From Skeletonema tropicum (taxonomy: Eukaryota; Bacillariophyta; Thalassiosirophyceae; Thalassiosirales; Thalassiosiraceae), in the NCBI GenBank assembly GCA_037178625.1, contig CM074128.1, forward strand, positions 2,542,001 to 2,606,000: a stretch of 64,000 nucleotides of DNA. Reading direction: 5' to 3'. Position 1 is the first letter of the stretch. Every line of letters begins with the position of its first letter. This document shows, one piece after another, positions 10,689-20,462 of this stretch. The notes under the pieces were generated by a model. The model was given only the letters and a program-made list of their open reading frames with translations. It had not been told where the DNA came from and searched no databases. The translations under genes were made by a program, and so were the position numbers.

Positions 10689-10872
10689 TGTCTCCAATCT
10701 TGTAATGTGAGTCGGTATGATATGTATGGTACTATGTGATTAAGATTGTGCGTTATGCTCGTTGAAAGCAATAATTTTTCTCAGTCCCACGACTAAAGAG
10801 CACATCGTGATCACACTCCATCAAGGGAATCTACTACACTCTTCACATATCCACCAAAAAACAATATCGAGT

Positions 10873-11355
10873 ATGATAAGAGCTGGAGATGATGTGCTCA
10901 AGCAAAGGAGGATAGTAACTGCCCGCCGTGGCAGCAAATCTGTGTCTCCGCCTCCTTCTCACCAAAGAAGTGTCGGTATGGATCCCTACCGCATATCGAC
11001 ACCTTCTCGTTCTCCTTTCATTCCCAAACCCAACGGATGTGCTTCAGAGGGGCGCAGAATTGTGAGAGCAGTAAGAGTGCAGCGACCAAATAATGACGAA
11101 CGCATTGTTCCGCCCAGATATTCTACACCAACTGTGCCAAGAACACCGACTCATGAGCATGAGGTGGCTTGCGAAGAAGATGACTCTCCTCTTCCTCCTT
11201 CACCATGTAAAACTCCTCAGCGGTACCGCGCTAAGAGACACAATAGTGTCAACGCGACTGATACACTAGCTTGGGAGGAGAGCATGAAAGCGGCACTAAT
11301 CCAAGTTGCGAAGACTGGAAGTCACGGAACAAGTAGATCTTCTAAGCGGTCATAA
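10873..11355 (+). CDS. Unrecognised basic Ser/Pro-rich protein (160 aa)
   Basis: The open frame runs back to a TTG at 10762, but the first ATG is at 10873 (MIRAGDDVLKQRR). The protein is Arg/Ser/Pro-rich with many SP and TP dipeptides (VSPPPSHQRS, STPSRSPFIP, TPTVPRTPTHEH, PPSPCKTPQR), looking like an intrinsically disordered substrate of proline-directed kinases. The C-terminus has one short helical stretch (WEESMKAALIQVAKTG). No family recognised. Convergent with the methyltransferase gene, 30 bp between stops. Confidence 0.55.
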   Translation: MIRAGDDVLKQRRIVTARRGSKSVSPPPSHQRSVGMDPYRISTPSRSPFIPKPNGCASEGRRIVRAVRVQRPNNDERIVPPRYSTPTVPRTPTHEHEVACEEDDSPLPPSPCKTPQRYRAKRHNSVNATDTLAWEESMKAALIQVAKTGSHGTSRSSKRS

Positions 11356-11385
11356 GACGATGTTACATTCTTCCACACTATCATT

Positions 11386-13281
11386 TTATGAACGAATTCC
11401 TGAGAGGAAATGCCAAAGCAAAATTCCACCTGTTACACTGACATTCAACGAATCAACTCCTGCTTGAGTGCCATCGTCTTCGCCAGCTATCTTTGATCCG
11501 CCAGGAATTTTTACAAACGATGAACAAGCACGCCCAACCAGCGTCCTCAGTCCCTTGCCTTCCGAACCAAGCACGAGAATAGTAGGCTTGTTTGTTTCAA
11601 CATCATATAGATCGTAACATTGCTGTTGCTGCTCTTGGCGCTCCTGATTGGCACCATCGTCTTCACCTCCAATGTCCCAATCATTGTCATTGGCTGTAGT
11701 GGCATCTCTTCTTGTATCAGTAGATCCGGGCACTTCTGCAGCAGCACCGAGTACTCTCCATCCATTATCTTTTGCGTTGTTCAATGTTTTCGGCAAGTTT
11801 GAGGTCGAGTAGACAGTCATGAATTCCAAAGCTCCACTTGATGCCGCACTGACTGCAGGAGTTAGTGGCGAAGAGTTCTTGGCTGTTACAATAACTCCTA
11901 CGCGTTCCCCACCACCAAGAAAGTAAATTGATCTCAACAGAGCACCTAAATTCTGCGGGTCGACAACTTCATCCAATGCCAACCATACAAGCGGATGGCT
12001 CTCCACATCGTCACCAACAGCAGATGGTATGCTCCTCATTGGTTCAAAGTCTAACCCACCGCATCTTAAAACAAAGCCCTGATGAGGTCGGCTACCACAC
12101 AACGTATTGAGTACTCCTTTGTCTACCTCAGCGACTGGTAACCCATGCTCCTTAGCTAAAGTGACGATTTCAGATGACGCTTGGATCTTGGCATCACTTC
12201 GAAAGCTACGCTTGGTATTGTCCAATGTTCCCTCTTGAACAAACAGGTAGGGCGCCAGCTTTGCTTCTGGCTTGATGATTCTCTTGTCTTCTTTTTTATT
12301 ATCGAATTCCTCTTCTAGTGCCCTGGAAAAATCATCATCGATACCATCTACTGTGGACAATCTATCCTGTAAGTCGAGCAAGTCATTAAGATCCTCTTTC
12401 TCTTCGTCTTCGGAGGTTGCAAAGTTGCGTTCATTAGCTTTCAATGCGTTTAGGACGGGTGCAATACCATATAAATGCTCATAGCCAGCGTTCTCGAGAA
12501 GTTTCAGATTGATCTTGACAGCACCCGGCTTGGTATCATTGTCACTGCCTCTGCCTCTTTGACGAGCATCAGTCCTTCCTCTTCCTCGGCCTCCTCTGTC
12601 TCCTCGACCTCCTCTATCTCCTCGGCCCCTTCCTCCCCGTCCCCTGCCACCGCGTTCCCCACTTCTTCGATAGTTCTCTCCACTTCCACCCCCTCTTCCT
12701 CTGTTTCTTGACGGCAAATTATCGTAGGTGTATGGTTCATATGAGTTGTATCCACCACTATCAAACTGGTCATCATCCCAACCACTGCTGCTAGTGCGAG
12801 ATGAACGTTCTCCTTTGTTTGAGAATCTGTCGCTTCTCCCATCATCATCCCAGCTACTACTTGATCTGCTGTTGCCACGCCTCTGCGATTGCCGCTGCTG
12901 TCTAGGGTTGTACTCTTCTTCCCAACCACCATTATCATCGTCATCCCAGCCGCTAGAGCTTCTCCTTGTTCTTCTCGGCGGTCGACGTTGTTGAGTATCT
13001 GATGAAAACGATCTCGACGATGGAATCTCTGTATCATAACTCGGTGCATCCTCTTCACCCCACATGACCAAGTTTGACTTTAAATTTCTCCTCACTCCTC
13101 TGTTGACATCATCATTTCTGATGGCTGATGATGATGATCCAAGCAAAGCGAGGCGAGACCTCTTCGATGGAACGAATGACGAAGAGGACCATGCGCGCAC
13201 TGAGTAGGACGACTTAGTAGAAGAGAACAAATGACGAGTAATCGCCAGTGCAGTTATCATTTTCACTACCCAATACATCAT
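11386..13281 (-). CDS. SpoU-type (SPOUT) RNA 2'-O-ribose methyltransferase, organellar
   Basis: AdoMet-dependent 2'-O-ribose methyltransferase of the TrmH/SpoU class, closest in outline to organellar 23S-type enzymes such as MRM1/RlmB. 631 aa, single exon, double ATG start. The N-terminus (residues 1-50, Ser/Arg-rich) looks like a transit peptide. Residues ~90-245 are a long RG/RGG-rich disordered RNA-binding tract. Then comes a substrate-binding L30e-like domain (YGIAPVLNAL... GLPVAEVDKGVLNTLCG-RPHQGFVL) and the trefoil-knot domain with all three SpoU motifs: DEVVDPQNLGALLRS, LVLGSEGKGL and VDSLNVSVTGGILL. The N, E/G and S/N residues of those motifs are intact, so it should be active. The RGG tract is unusual; the family is normally ~250-350 aa. 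Confidence 0.9.
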   Translation of the reverse strand: MMYWVVKMITALAITRHLFSSTKSSYSVRAWSSSSFVPSKRSRLALLGSSSSAIRNDDVNRGVRRNLKSNLVMWGEEDAPSYDTEIPSSRSFSSDTQQRRPPRRTRRSSSGWDDDDNGGWEEEYNPRQQRQSQRRGNSRSSSSWDDDGRSDRFSNKGERSSRTSSSGWDDDQFDSGGYNSYEPYTYDNLPSRNRGRGGGSGENYRRSGERGGRGRGGRGRGDRGGRGDRGGRGRGRTDARQRGRGSDNDTKPGAVKINLKLLENAGYEHLYGIAPVLNALKANERNFATSEDEEKEDLNDLLDLQDRLSTVDGIDDDFSRALEEEFDNKKEDKRIIKPEAKLAPYLFVQEGTLDNTKRSFRSDAKIQASSEIVTLAKEHGLPVAEVDKGVLNTLCGSRPHQGFVLRCGGLDFEPMRSIPSAVGDDVESHPLVWLALDEVVDPQNLGALLRSIYFLGGGERVGVIVTAKNSSPLTPAVSAASSGALEFMTVYSTSNLPKTLNNAKDNGWRVLGAAAEVPGSTDTRRDATTANDNDWDIGGEDDGANQERQEQQQQCYDLYDVETNKPTILVLGSEGKGLRTLVGRACSSFVKIPGGSKIAGEDDGTQAGVDSLNVSVTGGILLWHFLSGIRS

Positions 13282-13660
13282 CTTGATGCATCAACGTTGA
13301 TGTGACGAAGCAAAGTGATTTTGTGACTATGCATGAAAAACAAATCGCCGAGCGGCAGAAAGAGAATTGGATGGTCGTGATCAAAAAAAGGGGATGCCCC
13401 CTTTTTTTAAGTCCCAAGTCAAAGGATACTTGAGACATCTATCTCTTTGTTAGAGGGAAGGAAGTCTCTCCGCGAACGAAGTCATGCTGATTCATGCTTT
13501 AGTGTCTATATCTACCCTACTTATCCTTTTGGGCAGTGGAAATAAACAGGAATCATAGAGAAGACAATGAAACACTAGAGAGAACCGGCTCATTGCTAAA
13601 ATAACAAAAATGGATAAAAAGAGGAGGTTAAGTGTCGCGTTGCCAGCTCGACCACATCAG
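13282..13660. other. Spacer between the methyltransferase gene and the satellite array
   Basis: 379 bp without a gene. It contains a perfect 11-bp hairpin, A7G4 at 13383-13393 and C4T7 at 13398-13408, with a 4-nt loop. Its position ~100 bp upstream of the methyltransferase start could affect that promoter. Nothing else seen. Confidence 0.5.
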
Positions 13661-16600
13661 GTCATCTTTTATGGGGCTGCAGAATGCTAAGAGACTGTAG
13701 CATCGCTTCTACGAACGTCAAACGACTGAGCAGTGCTAATGTGCTTGTATACTATCACCGCCGGCTATAACGGGCCACTAGAAGTGGCTCATGCGCATTC
13801 AACAAGAGGTACGATTTTGGTAGGATGTGGTGCTGCTGGCCGACCCACACTGGACCTCTCAGATCAGCTTTGAGACTGTAGAATCGCTTCTACGCACGTC
13901 AAACGTCTGAGCAGTGCTAATGTGCTTGTATACTATCACCGCTGGCTATAATGGGCCACTAGAAGCGGCTCATGCATGTACTGACGACGAGAGGTACGAT
14001 TTTGGTAGGATGTGGTGCTGCTGGCCGACCCATACCCACACTGGACCTCTCAGATCAGCTTTGAGACTGTAGCATCGCTTCTACGCACGTCAAACGTCTG
14101 AGCAGTGCTAATGTGCTTGTATACTATCACCGCCGACTATAATGGGCCACTAGAAGCGGCTCATGCATGTAATGACAACGAGGTGGTACGATTTTGGTAG
14201 GATGTGGTGCTGCTGGCCGACCCATACCCACACTGGACCTCTCAGATCAGCTACGAGACTGTAGCATCGCTTCTACGCACGTCAAACGTCTGAGCAGTGC
14301 TAATGTGCTTGTATACTATCACCGCCGACTATAATGGGCCACTAGAAGCGGCTCATGCGCGTAATGACGACGAGAGGTACGATTTTGGTAGGAGTGGTGC
14401 TGCTGGCCGACCCACACTGGACCTCTCAGATCAGCTTTGAGACTGTAACATCGCTTCTACGCACGTCAAACGTCTGAGCAGTGCTAATGTGCTTGTATAC
14501 TATCACCGCCGGCTATAATGGGCCACTAGAAGCGGCTCATGCCCGTAAGGACGACGAGAGGTACGATTTTGGTAGGATGTGGTGCTGCTGGCCGACCCAC
14601 ACTGGACCTCTCAGATCAGCTTTGAGACTGTAGCATCGCTTCTACGCACGTCAAACGTCTGAGCAGTGCTAATGTGCTTGTATACTATCACCGCCGACTA
14701 TAATGGGCCACTAGAAGCGGCTCATGCATGTAAGGACGACGAGAGGTACGATTTTGGTAGGATGTGGTGCTGCTGGCCGACCCATACCCACACTGGACCT
14801 CTCAGATCAGCTTTGAGACTGTAGCATCGCTTCTACGCACGTCAAACGTCTGAGCAGTGCTAATGAGCTTGTATACTATCACCGCCGACTATAATGGGCC
14901 ACTAGAAGCGTCTCATGCGCGAAATGACGACGAGAGGTACGATTTTGGTAGGATGTGGTGCTGCTGGCCGACCCATACCCACACTGGACCTCTCAGATCA
15001 GCTTTGAGACTGTAGCATCGCTTCTACGCACGTCAAACGTCTGAGCAGTGCTAATGTGCTTGTAAACTATCACCGCCGACTATAATGGGCCACTAGAAGC
15101 GGCTCATGCGCATAATGACGACGAGAGGTACAATTTTGGTAGGATGTGGTGCTGATGGCCCACCCACACCCACACTGGACCTCTCAGATCAGCTTTGAGA
15201 CTGTAGCATCGCTTCTACGCACGTCAAACGTCTGAGCAGTGCTAATGTGCTTGTATACTATCACCACCGGCTATAATGGGCCACTTGAAGCGGCTCATGT
15301 ATGTACTGACGACGAGAGGTACGATTTTGGTAGGATGTGGTGCTGCTGGCCGACCCACACCCACACTGGACCTCTCAGATCAGCTTTGAGACTGTAGAAT
15401 CACTTCTACGCACGTCAAACGTCTGAGCAGTGCTAATGTGCTTGTATACTATCACCGCCGACTATAATGGGCCACTAGATGCGGCTCATGCACATATTGA
15501 CGACGAGAGGTACGATTTTGGTAGGATGTGGTGCTGATGGCCCACCCACATCCACACTGGACCTCTCAGATCAGCTTTGACACTGTAGCATGACTTCTAC
15601 GCACGTCAAACGTCTGAGCAGTGCTAATGTGCTTGTATGCTAACACCGCCGGCTATAATGGGCCACTAGAAACGGCTGATGCATGTAATGGCGACGAGAG
15701 GTACGATTTTGGTAGGATGTGGTGCTGCTGGCCCACCCACACTGGACCTCTCAGATCAGCTTTGAGACTGTAGCATCGCTTCTACGCACGTCAAACTACT
15801 GAGCAGTGCTAATGTGCTTGTATACTATCACCGCCGACTGTAATGGGCCATAAGAATCGGCTCATGCGCATAATGACGACGAGAGGTACGATTTTGGTAG
15901 GATGTGGTGCTGGTTCAGATCCAGCTTGCCCAGTAAACAGCTCCTGAATACCATCCTAAACTAATCACTTATTTATCTTAAAAAAAAAAAAAAAAAAATA
16001 ATGGGCCACTAGAAACGGCTGATGCATGTAATGGCGACGAGAGGTACGATTTTGGTAGGATGTGGTGCTGCTGGCCCACCCACACTGGACCTCTCAGATC
16101 AGCTTTGAGACTGTAGCATCGCTTCTACGCACGTCAAACTACTGAGCAGTGCTAATGTGCTTGTATACTATCACCGCCGACTGTAATGGGCCATAAGAAT
16201 CGGCTCATGCGCATAATGACGACGAGAGGTACGATTTTGGTAGGATGTGGTGCTGCTGGCCGACCCATACCCACACTGGACCTCTCAGATCAGCTTTGAG
16301 ACTGTAGCATCGCTTCTACGCACGTCAAATGTCTGAGCAGTGCTAATGTGCTTGTAAACTATCTCCGCCGACTATAATGGGCCACTAGAAGCGGCTCATG
16401 CGCATAATGACGACGAGAGGTACAATTTTGGTAGGATGTGGTGCTGATGGCCCACCCACACCCACACTGGACCTCTCAGATCAGCTTTGAGACTGTAGCA
16501 TCGCTTCTACGCACGTCAAACGTCTGAGCAGTGCTAATGTGCTTGTATACTATCACCACCGGCTATAATGGGCCACTTGAAGCGGCTCATGTGTGTACTG

Positions 16601-17450
16601 ACGACGAGAGGTACGATTTTGGTAGGATGTGGTGCTGCTGGCCGACCCACATCCACACTGGACCTCTCAGATCAGCTTTGAGACTGTAGAATCACTTCTA
16701 CGCACGTCAAACGTCTGAGCAGTGCTAATGTGCTTGTATACTATCACCGCCGACTATAATGGGCCACTACCACTAGATGCGGCTCATGCACATATTGACG
16801 ACGAGAGGTACGATTTTGGTAGGATGTGGTGCTGCTGGCCCACCACACCCACACTGGACCTCTCAGATCAGCTTTGAGACTGTATCATCGCTTCTTCGGA
16901 CGTCATAATAATTTGCTTGTATACTATCACCGCCGGCTATAATGGGCCACTAACAACGGCTGATGCATGTAATGGCGACGAGAGGTACGATTTTGGTAGG
17001 ATGTGGTGCTGCTGGCCCACCCACATCCACACTGGACCTCTCAGATCAGCTTTGAGGCTGTAGCATCGCTTCTACGCACGTCAAACGTCTGAGCAGTGCT
17101 AATGTGCTTGTATACTATCACCGCCGGCTATAATGGGCCACTAGAAGTAGCTCATGCATGTATTGACGACGAGAGGTACGATTTTGGTAGGATGTGGTGC
17201 TGCTGGCCGACCCACACCCACACTGGACCTCTCAGATCAGCTTTGAGACTGTGGCATCGCTTCTACGCACGTCAAACGTCTGAGCAGTGCTACTGTGCTT
17301 GTAAACTATCACCGCCGACTATAATGGGCCACTAGAAGCGTCTCATGCATGTACTGACGACGAGAGGTACAATTTTGGTAGGATGTGGTGCTGATGGCCC
17401 ACCCACACCCACACTGGACCTCTCAGATCAGCTTTGAGACAGTAGCATTG
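13661..17450. repeat. Satellite array, ~20 tandem monomers of ~191 bp
   Basis: Monomers repeat head to tail. The landmark AGATCAGCTTTGAGACTGT recurs near 13861, 14052, 14244, 14428, 14613, 14804, 14995, 15186, 15377, 15568, 15753, 16096, 16287, 16478, 16669, 16865, 17043, 17234 and 17425. Spacing is mostly 191, with 185-bp variants that lack one 6-bp unit of the ACCCAC motif. Other constant blocks are GAGCAGTGCTAATGTGCTTG, TAATGGGCCACTAGAAGCGG and GGTACGATTTTGGTAGGATG. The period is not a multiple of 3 and no frame stays open across monomers, so this is non-coding satellite DNA. Function unknown. Confidence 0.97.
15913..15997 (+). mobile_element. 85-bp A-tailed insert inside the satellite
   Basis: About 67 bp unrelated to the satellite, followed by an A run (19 As at 15980-15998, the last shared with the flank). 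It starts with GTTCAGATCCAGC; with the preceding GCTG this forms a 5-bp stem with a 7-nt loop, like a tRNA T-arm. It looks like the 3' end of a polyadenylated RNA or a truncated SINE. No ordinary short target-site duplication is visible; instead 258 bp of array is repeated on both sides. An assembly join is the main alternative. Confidence 0.5.
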
Positions 17451-18060
17451 TTTTTTCACTTGTTTTTTTTTTCTGGAGCATTTCATAGGTCCTTATCTTT
17501 TTTAGTTTGTAATACATGCGTATAGTTGTGTTTGACTCACAATTTGACGACGCTTTATATGTTACGATTGTATGTGTAGTGTTTATTTGTCAATATCAAT
17601 TGAATGTTTCAGATTAGCTTCGTTTTGTAGCTTCGCTTCTTCATGAGCCATTTGATTGAGCAGCTTGTAGAATGGGTCTCTTTAGATTTGGCTGTTGCAC
17701 ATATTGATGTTGATGTACTTGATATGGTTGAATGTGGTGCTGTATTTCGGTTTTAGTTGGCTCCTCAAGTTGCTACGAGGCTGTAGCATTGCTTCATTTG
17801 GATCTTTCTGTCTGGGCATTGGCAATGTGCTCGTATAGTATCACGACCGAGTAAAATGTACCAGAAGAAGCGGCCTTTCCGCATATTTACGACGAGAACA
17901 TGGCACTCTTGGCCAGCCCTTGTTGGACCTCTTAGATCAGCTGATACAACTGTTACACTATTACGTCGTTGTATCATCGCTTCCATCAGTGATCAGTGCA
18001 AACATACTTCTAATCTATCGTAGCCAAATAGGCCACCAGATGAACCGCTATCGACACGTT
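17451..18060. repeat. Decayed right edge of the satellite array
   Basis: Strongly diverged monomers. Recognisable traces are GAGGCTGTAGCATTGCTTC (~17778), GCAATGTGCTCGTATAGTATCAC (~17820), CCAGAAGAAGCGGC (~17860), and GGACCTCTTAGATCAGCTG (~17925). Sequence decay at an array edge is typical of satellites kept uniform in the middle by unequal exchange. Confidence 0.7.
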
Positions 18061-18516
18061 TGATACGATATGATTTTTTGTTTGATGAGGCGTGTTCCTT
18101 ATGGCATGTCATATGCTGGTCTTCACTACAATACTTCGCGCTTTTGTGCGATGTGTTCAATGTTGGCTATTATTCGTGCCTTTATTACTTGTAATAGGAA
18201 ACCAGAAAGTAGATACTTGTAATAGAGGAACTAGAACAATACAAATACTTCTAGTGAGGAAACATGTTGCAAATTCAGGCTAACGGAAGTATTGCAGGGT
18301 GTCAAAGGAAGTGTGATAATTATCCTAACAAAAATACCATTTAACGTTACACCAATGTGCATTATGTTCAAGTATGGACAGTAAAAATATTATGGCTGGA
18401 GCCATATCTGTAACAGCACAATGCTTGTGCGTCTAACATCAAAATTGTTGAAGGCGACAAAACTGATGCTTCTTGAAGCATCGATCCTTCAGAAAATAAG
18501 CAGAGAAGCGCGAGAC
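18061..18516. other. Spacer 3' of NRT2
   Basis: 456 bp, AT-rich, with no gene recognised. It contains a short repeat (GGAAACCAGAAAGTAGATACTTGTAATAGAGGAA with two TACTTGTAATAG-like copies near 18190-18225). It should contain the 3' UTR of NRT2. Confidence 0.4.
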
Positions 18517-19977
18517 TTATGCCTTGTCCTCCTCAACTTCAGCGGCAGCATCGGCATCTGGCTCAGGAACCTGAAGAGTGGTGGCAGCAGGGGCGCCCAA
18601 CTTCTTCCAGGCGGCAATGGCCTCCTCACTGTCTTGGCCAGTGATAAGTCCGGCATGTCCCTTGATGCAGATGAAGAGAGACAAAGCTCCAGAAGCAATA
18701 ATACAGGATCCCATGAGGATGAAGGCCTTGTAGTAGTCAAGCTGACGGAATCCAAGTCCGAAGCACACGGCTCCAGTGTTTCCTCCGGCACCAACAATTC
18801 CAGCGATGGATCCAGTGGCAGGAGGGTTGACGTATGGAACAATACCGTACGATGATCCCTCGGCAGCTTGAACGAAGGAGGAGAAGATAACCATAACGAC
18901 GATGGAAGCTGCAAGAGAGTTACTGTTGGCGAAGATGAGAACCATGATTCCCTCAAGAACGAGGCAGATTGTTTGCCACCAAAGACGTCCACGCATTCCC
19001 ATCTTGGCGTTGGCCTTGTCAGAGAGGTATCCTCCAACACCACGGGCGAAGAGGTTCATCCATCCGAAGAGAGAGGCAATGGCGGCGGCGGACTCAGTGT
19101 TGAGGAGGAACTTCTCACGGAAGTAGAGGGCGGCAGCGTTGTTCATGGTGAGTTCGACTCCGAAGCAGCAGGCGTATTGGATGAAAAGAAGCCAAGTGTT
19201 GAAGTTCATGGCACCAGCGCGGAAGGAAGCAGCGGCAGACACTTCAGCCATTGTTCCGTGCATCTTCATATCCTTGTAGTTACCCTTGGGTGCATCATCA
19301 GAGTTGTTGAGGATGAGCAAACCGACGGAGACACCGACAACTGCAGGGACGATGCAGACAGTTCTCCATGCCATCTCAGCAGACATACCAAGCTTGAAAA
19401 GAGGGAAGAGACATGATCCCATAACGAGCTGGGTCACTCCACCTCCAAGGTTACCCCATCCTCCAACAAGAGCGTTGGCTGTTCCTACAACTTCCTTGGT
19501 AAACATACGGGAGGTCCAGTACTGACACATCACGAAGGTAGATCCTCCAAGACCGATGAAGAAACGGAGAACTGAGAGGTTGGTAGCATTAGTCACAAGA
19601 CCGGTGAGGGCACATGGAATAGAGGCGGAGACGAGGATGATTGCCATAGGAATACGGGCACCGTACTTGTCGCAGATGGGTCCATTGACGAAACGCATGA
19701 AGATAGTTCCAGCGACGGAGCAAATGTTGGAAGTCCAGATCTCTTGCTTGGTAAGACCAAGAGTGATCTTCATCTCAGGAAGAAGAGGAGCGATGGCGAA
19801 CCAGATGAAGAAGGCGGTGAAGAAGCAGAACCAAGAGCAGTGGAAGGCACGCATGTGTGGGCGGGAGAAGTTCAAGAGCTTGATTTCGGTAGCTTTGTCA
19901 TCTTGGTTGGGGTCGACATTGAGTGCGTAGCTGTCGTACTTTTTCCATTCGGCGGCGCCAGATTGAACGTCAGTCAT
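18517..19977 (-). CDS. NRT2: High-affinity nitrate transporter NRT2 (MFS, NNP family)
   Basis: Plasma-membrane proton/nitrate symporter of the nitrate/nitrite porter family, the main nitrate uptake route of diatoms. 486 aa, single exon, ATG at 19977. Twelve TMs are predicted by eye. Seen: FxTFF-type TM1 (FFTAFFIWFAIAPLLPEM), the MFS loop motif around CDKYGARIP, the NNP signature GGWGNLGGGVTQ in TM5 and the second glycine-rich signature GAGGNTGAVCFG in TM11. The C-terminus is acidic and short (VEEDKA). It is head to head with NiR, so uptake and reduction genes can share control. Synonymous codons are strongly biased (repeated GGA, ACC/ATC and CTC), as expected for a highly expressed gene. Confidence 0.97.
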   Translation of the reverse strand: MTDVQSGAAEWKKYDSYALNVDPNQDDKATEIKLLNFSRPHMRAFHCSWFCFFTAFFIWFAIAPLLPEMKITLGLTKQEIWTSNICSVAGTIFMRFVNGPICDKYGARIPMAIILVSASIPCALTGLVTNATNLSVLRFFIGLGGSTFVMCQYWTSRMFTKEVVGTANALVGGWGNLGGGVTQLVMGSCLFPLFKLGMSAEMAWRTVCIVPAVVGVSVGLLILNNSDDAPKGNYKDMKMHGTMAEVSAAASFRAGAMNFNTWLLFIQYACCFGVELTMNNAAALYFREKFLLNTESAAAIASLFGWMNLFARGVGGYLSDKANAKMGMRGRLWWQTICLVLEGIMVLIFANSNSLAASIVVMVIFSSFVQAAEGSSYGIVPYVNPPATGSIAGIVGAGGNTGAVCFGLGFRQLDYYKAFILMGSCIIASGALSLFICIKGHAGLITGQDSEEAIAAWKKLGAPAATTLQVPEPDADAAAEVEEDKA

Positions 19978-20462
19978 GATGATGTAGTTAGGTGATGTAG
20001 AGTGTGATGTATTAGATTGGGAGGAGGTGATGCGTTTGATTTGCAGTCAAATTTATGAGAGAGTTGGAAGCATCAAAATGAGCATGAAAATGATGCAAAA
20101 ATGATGGGAGTGTGATGTGTTGAGCAAAAAGTCTGCGAAAAGCTAGAAGTGGTCTGAAGATCATCGGCACGGAATGCTTCCATGCTCAGTTCTTCCGTTT
20201 CTGGTGGTAGATAACAGTAGAACTTCCCTACATTGAACACATACGTAGGAAATTAGTAGATTTCATTTTTAAATGCCTCCGGAACGTAATGACGTGTTCG
20301 TTGCCAAGCTGTTCTCTATTTTTTGGCGGCAGCAGGGATCTCTGGCTTTTTTTCAGCGCAACCGTCGGTGATGCCGGTGTTTGATGTTGCTCTTCAGGAC
20401 GATCTATTACACTTACTCACACCCCTTCCCTGCAGTCACCACACAAATGGAAGAGAGTGAAA
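19978..20462. promoter_or_regulatory. Bidirectional NRT2-NiR promoter region
   Basis: 485 bp between the two divergent start codons. A TGACGT core (bZIP/CRE-like) sits at 20290-20295. TGACGT/C elements are known to mediate CO2/cAMP and light responses in Phaeodactylum; a role here is inference. No TATA box is obvious. The NRT2-proximal half contains repeated GTGATG/TGATGT words. Joint nitrate-responsive expression is expected from the pathway. Confidence 0.5.

Noticed and set aside
15905..15935. tRNA gene suggested by GGTTCAGATCC
   Set aside because: Only a T-arm-like hairpin is present; no anticodon or D arm, and the upstream part is satellite sequence.
17096..17335. 79-aa open frame inside the satellite
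   Set aside because: The monomer length (191 or 185) is not a multiple of 3 and the frame breaks in other monomers, so it is not a coding repeat.
13661..17450. Array as tandem 5S rRNA or snRNA genes
   Set aside because: The monomer contains no 5S internal control region and no snRNA motifs that I can recognise.
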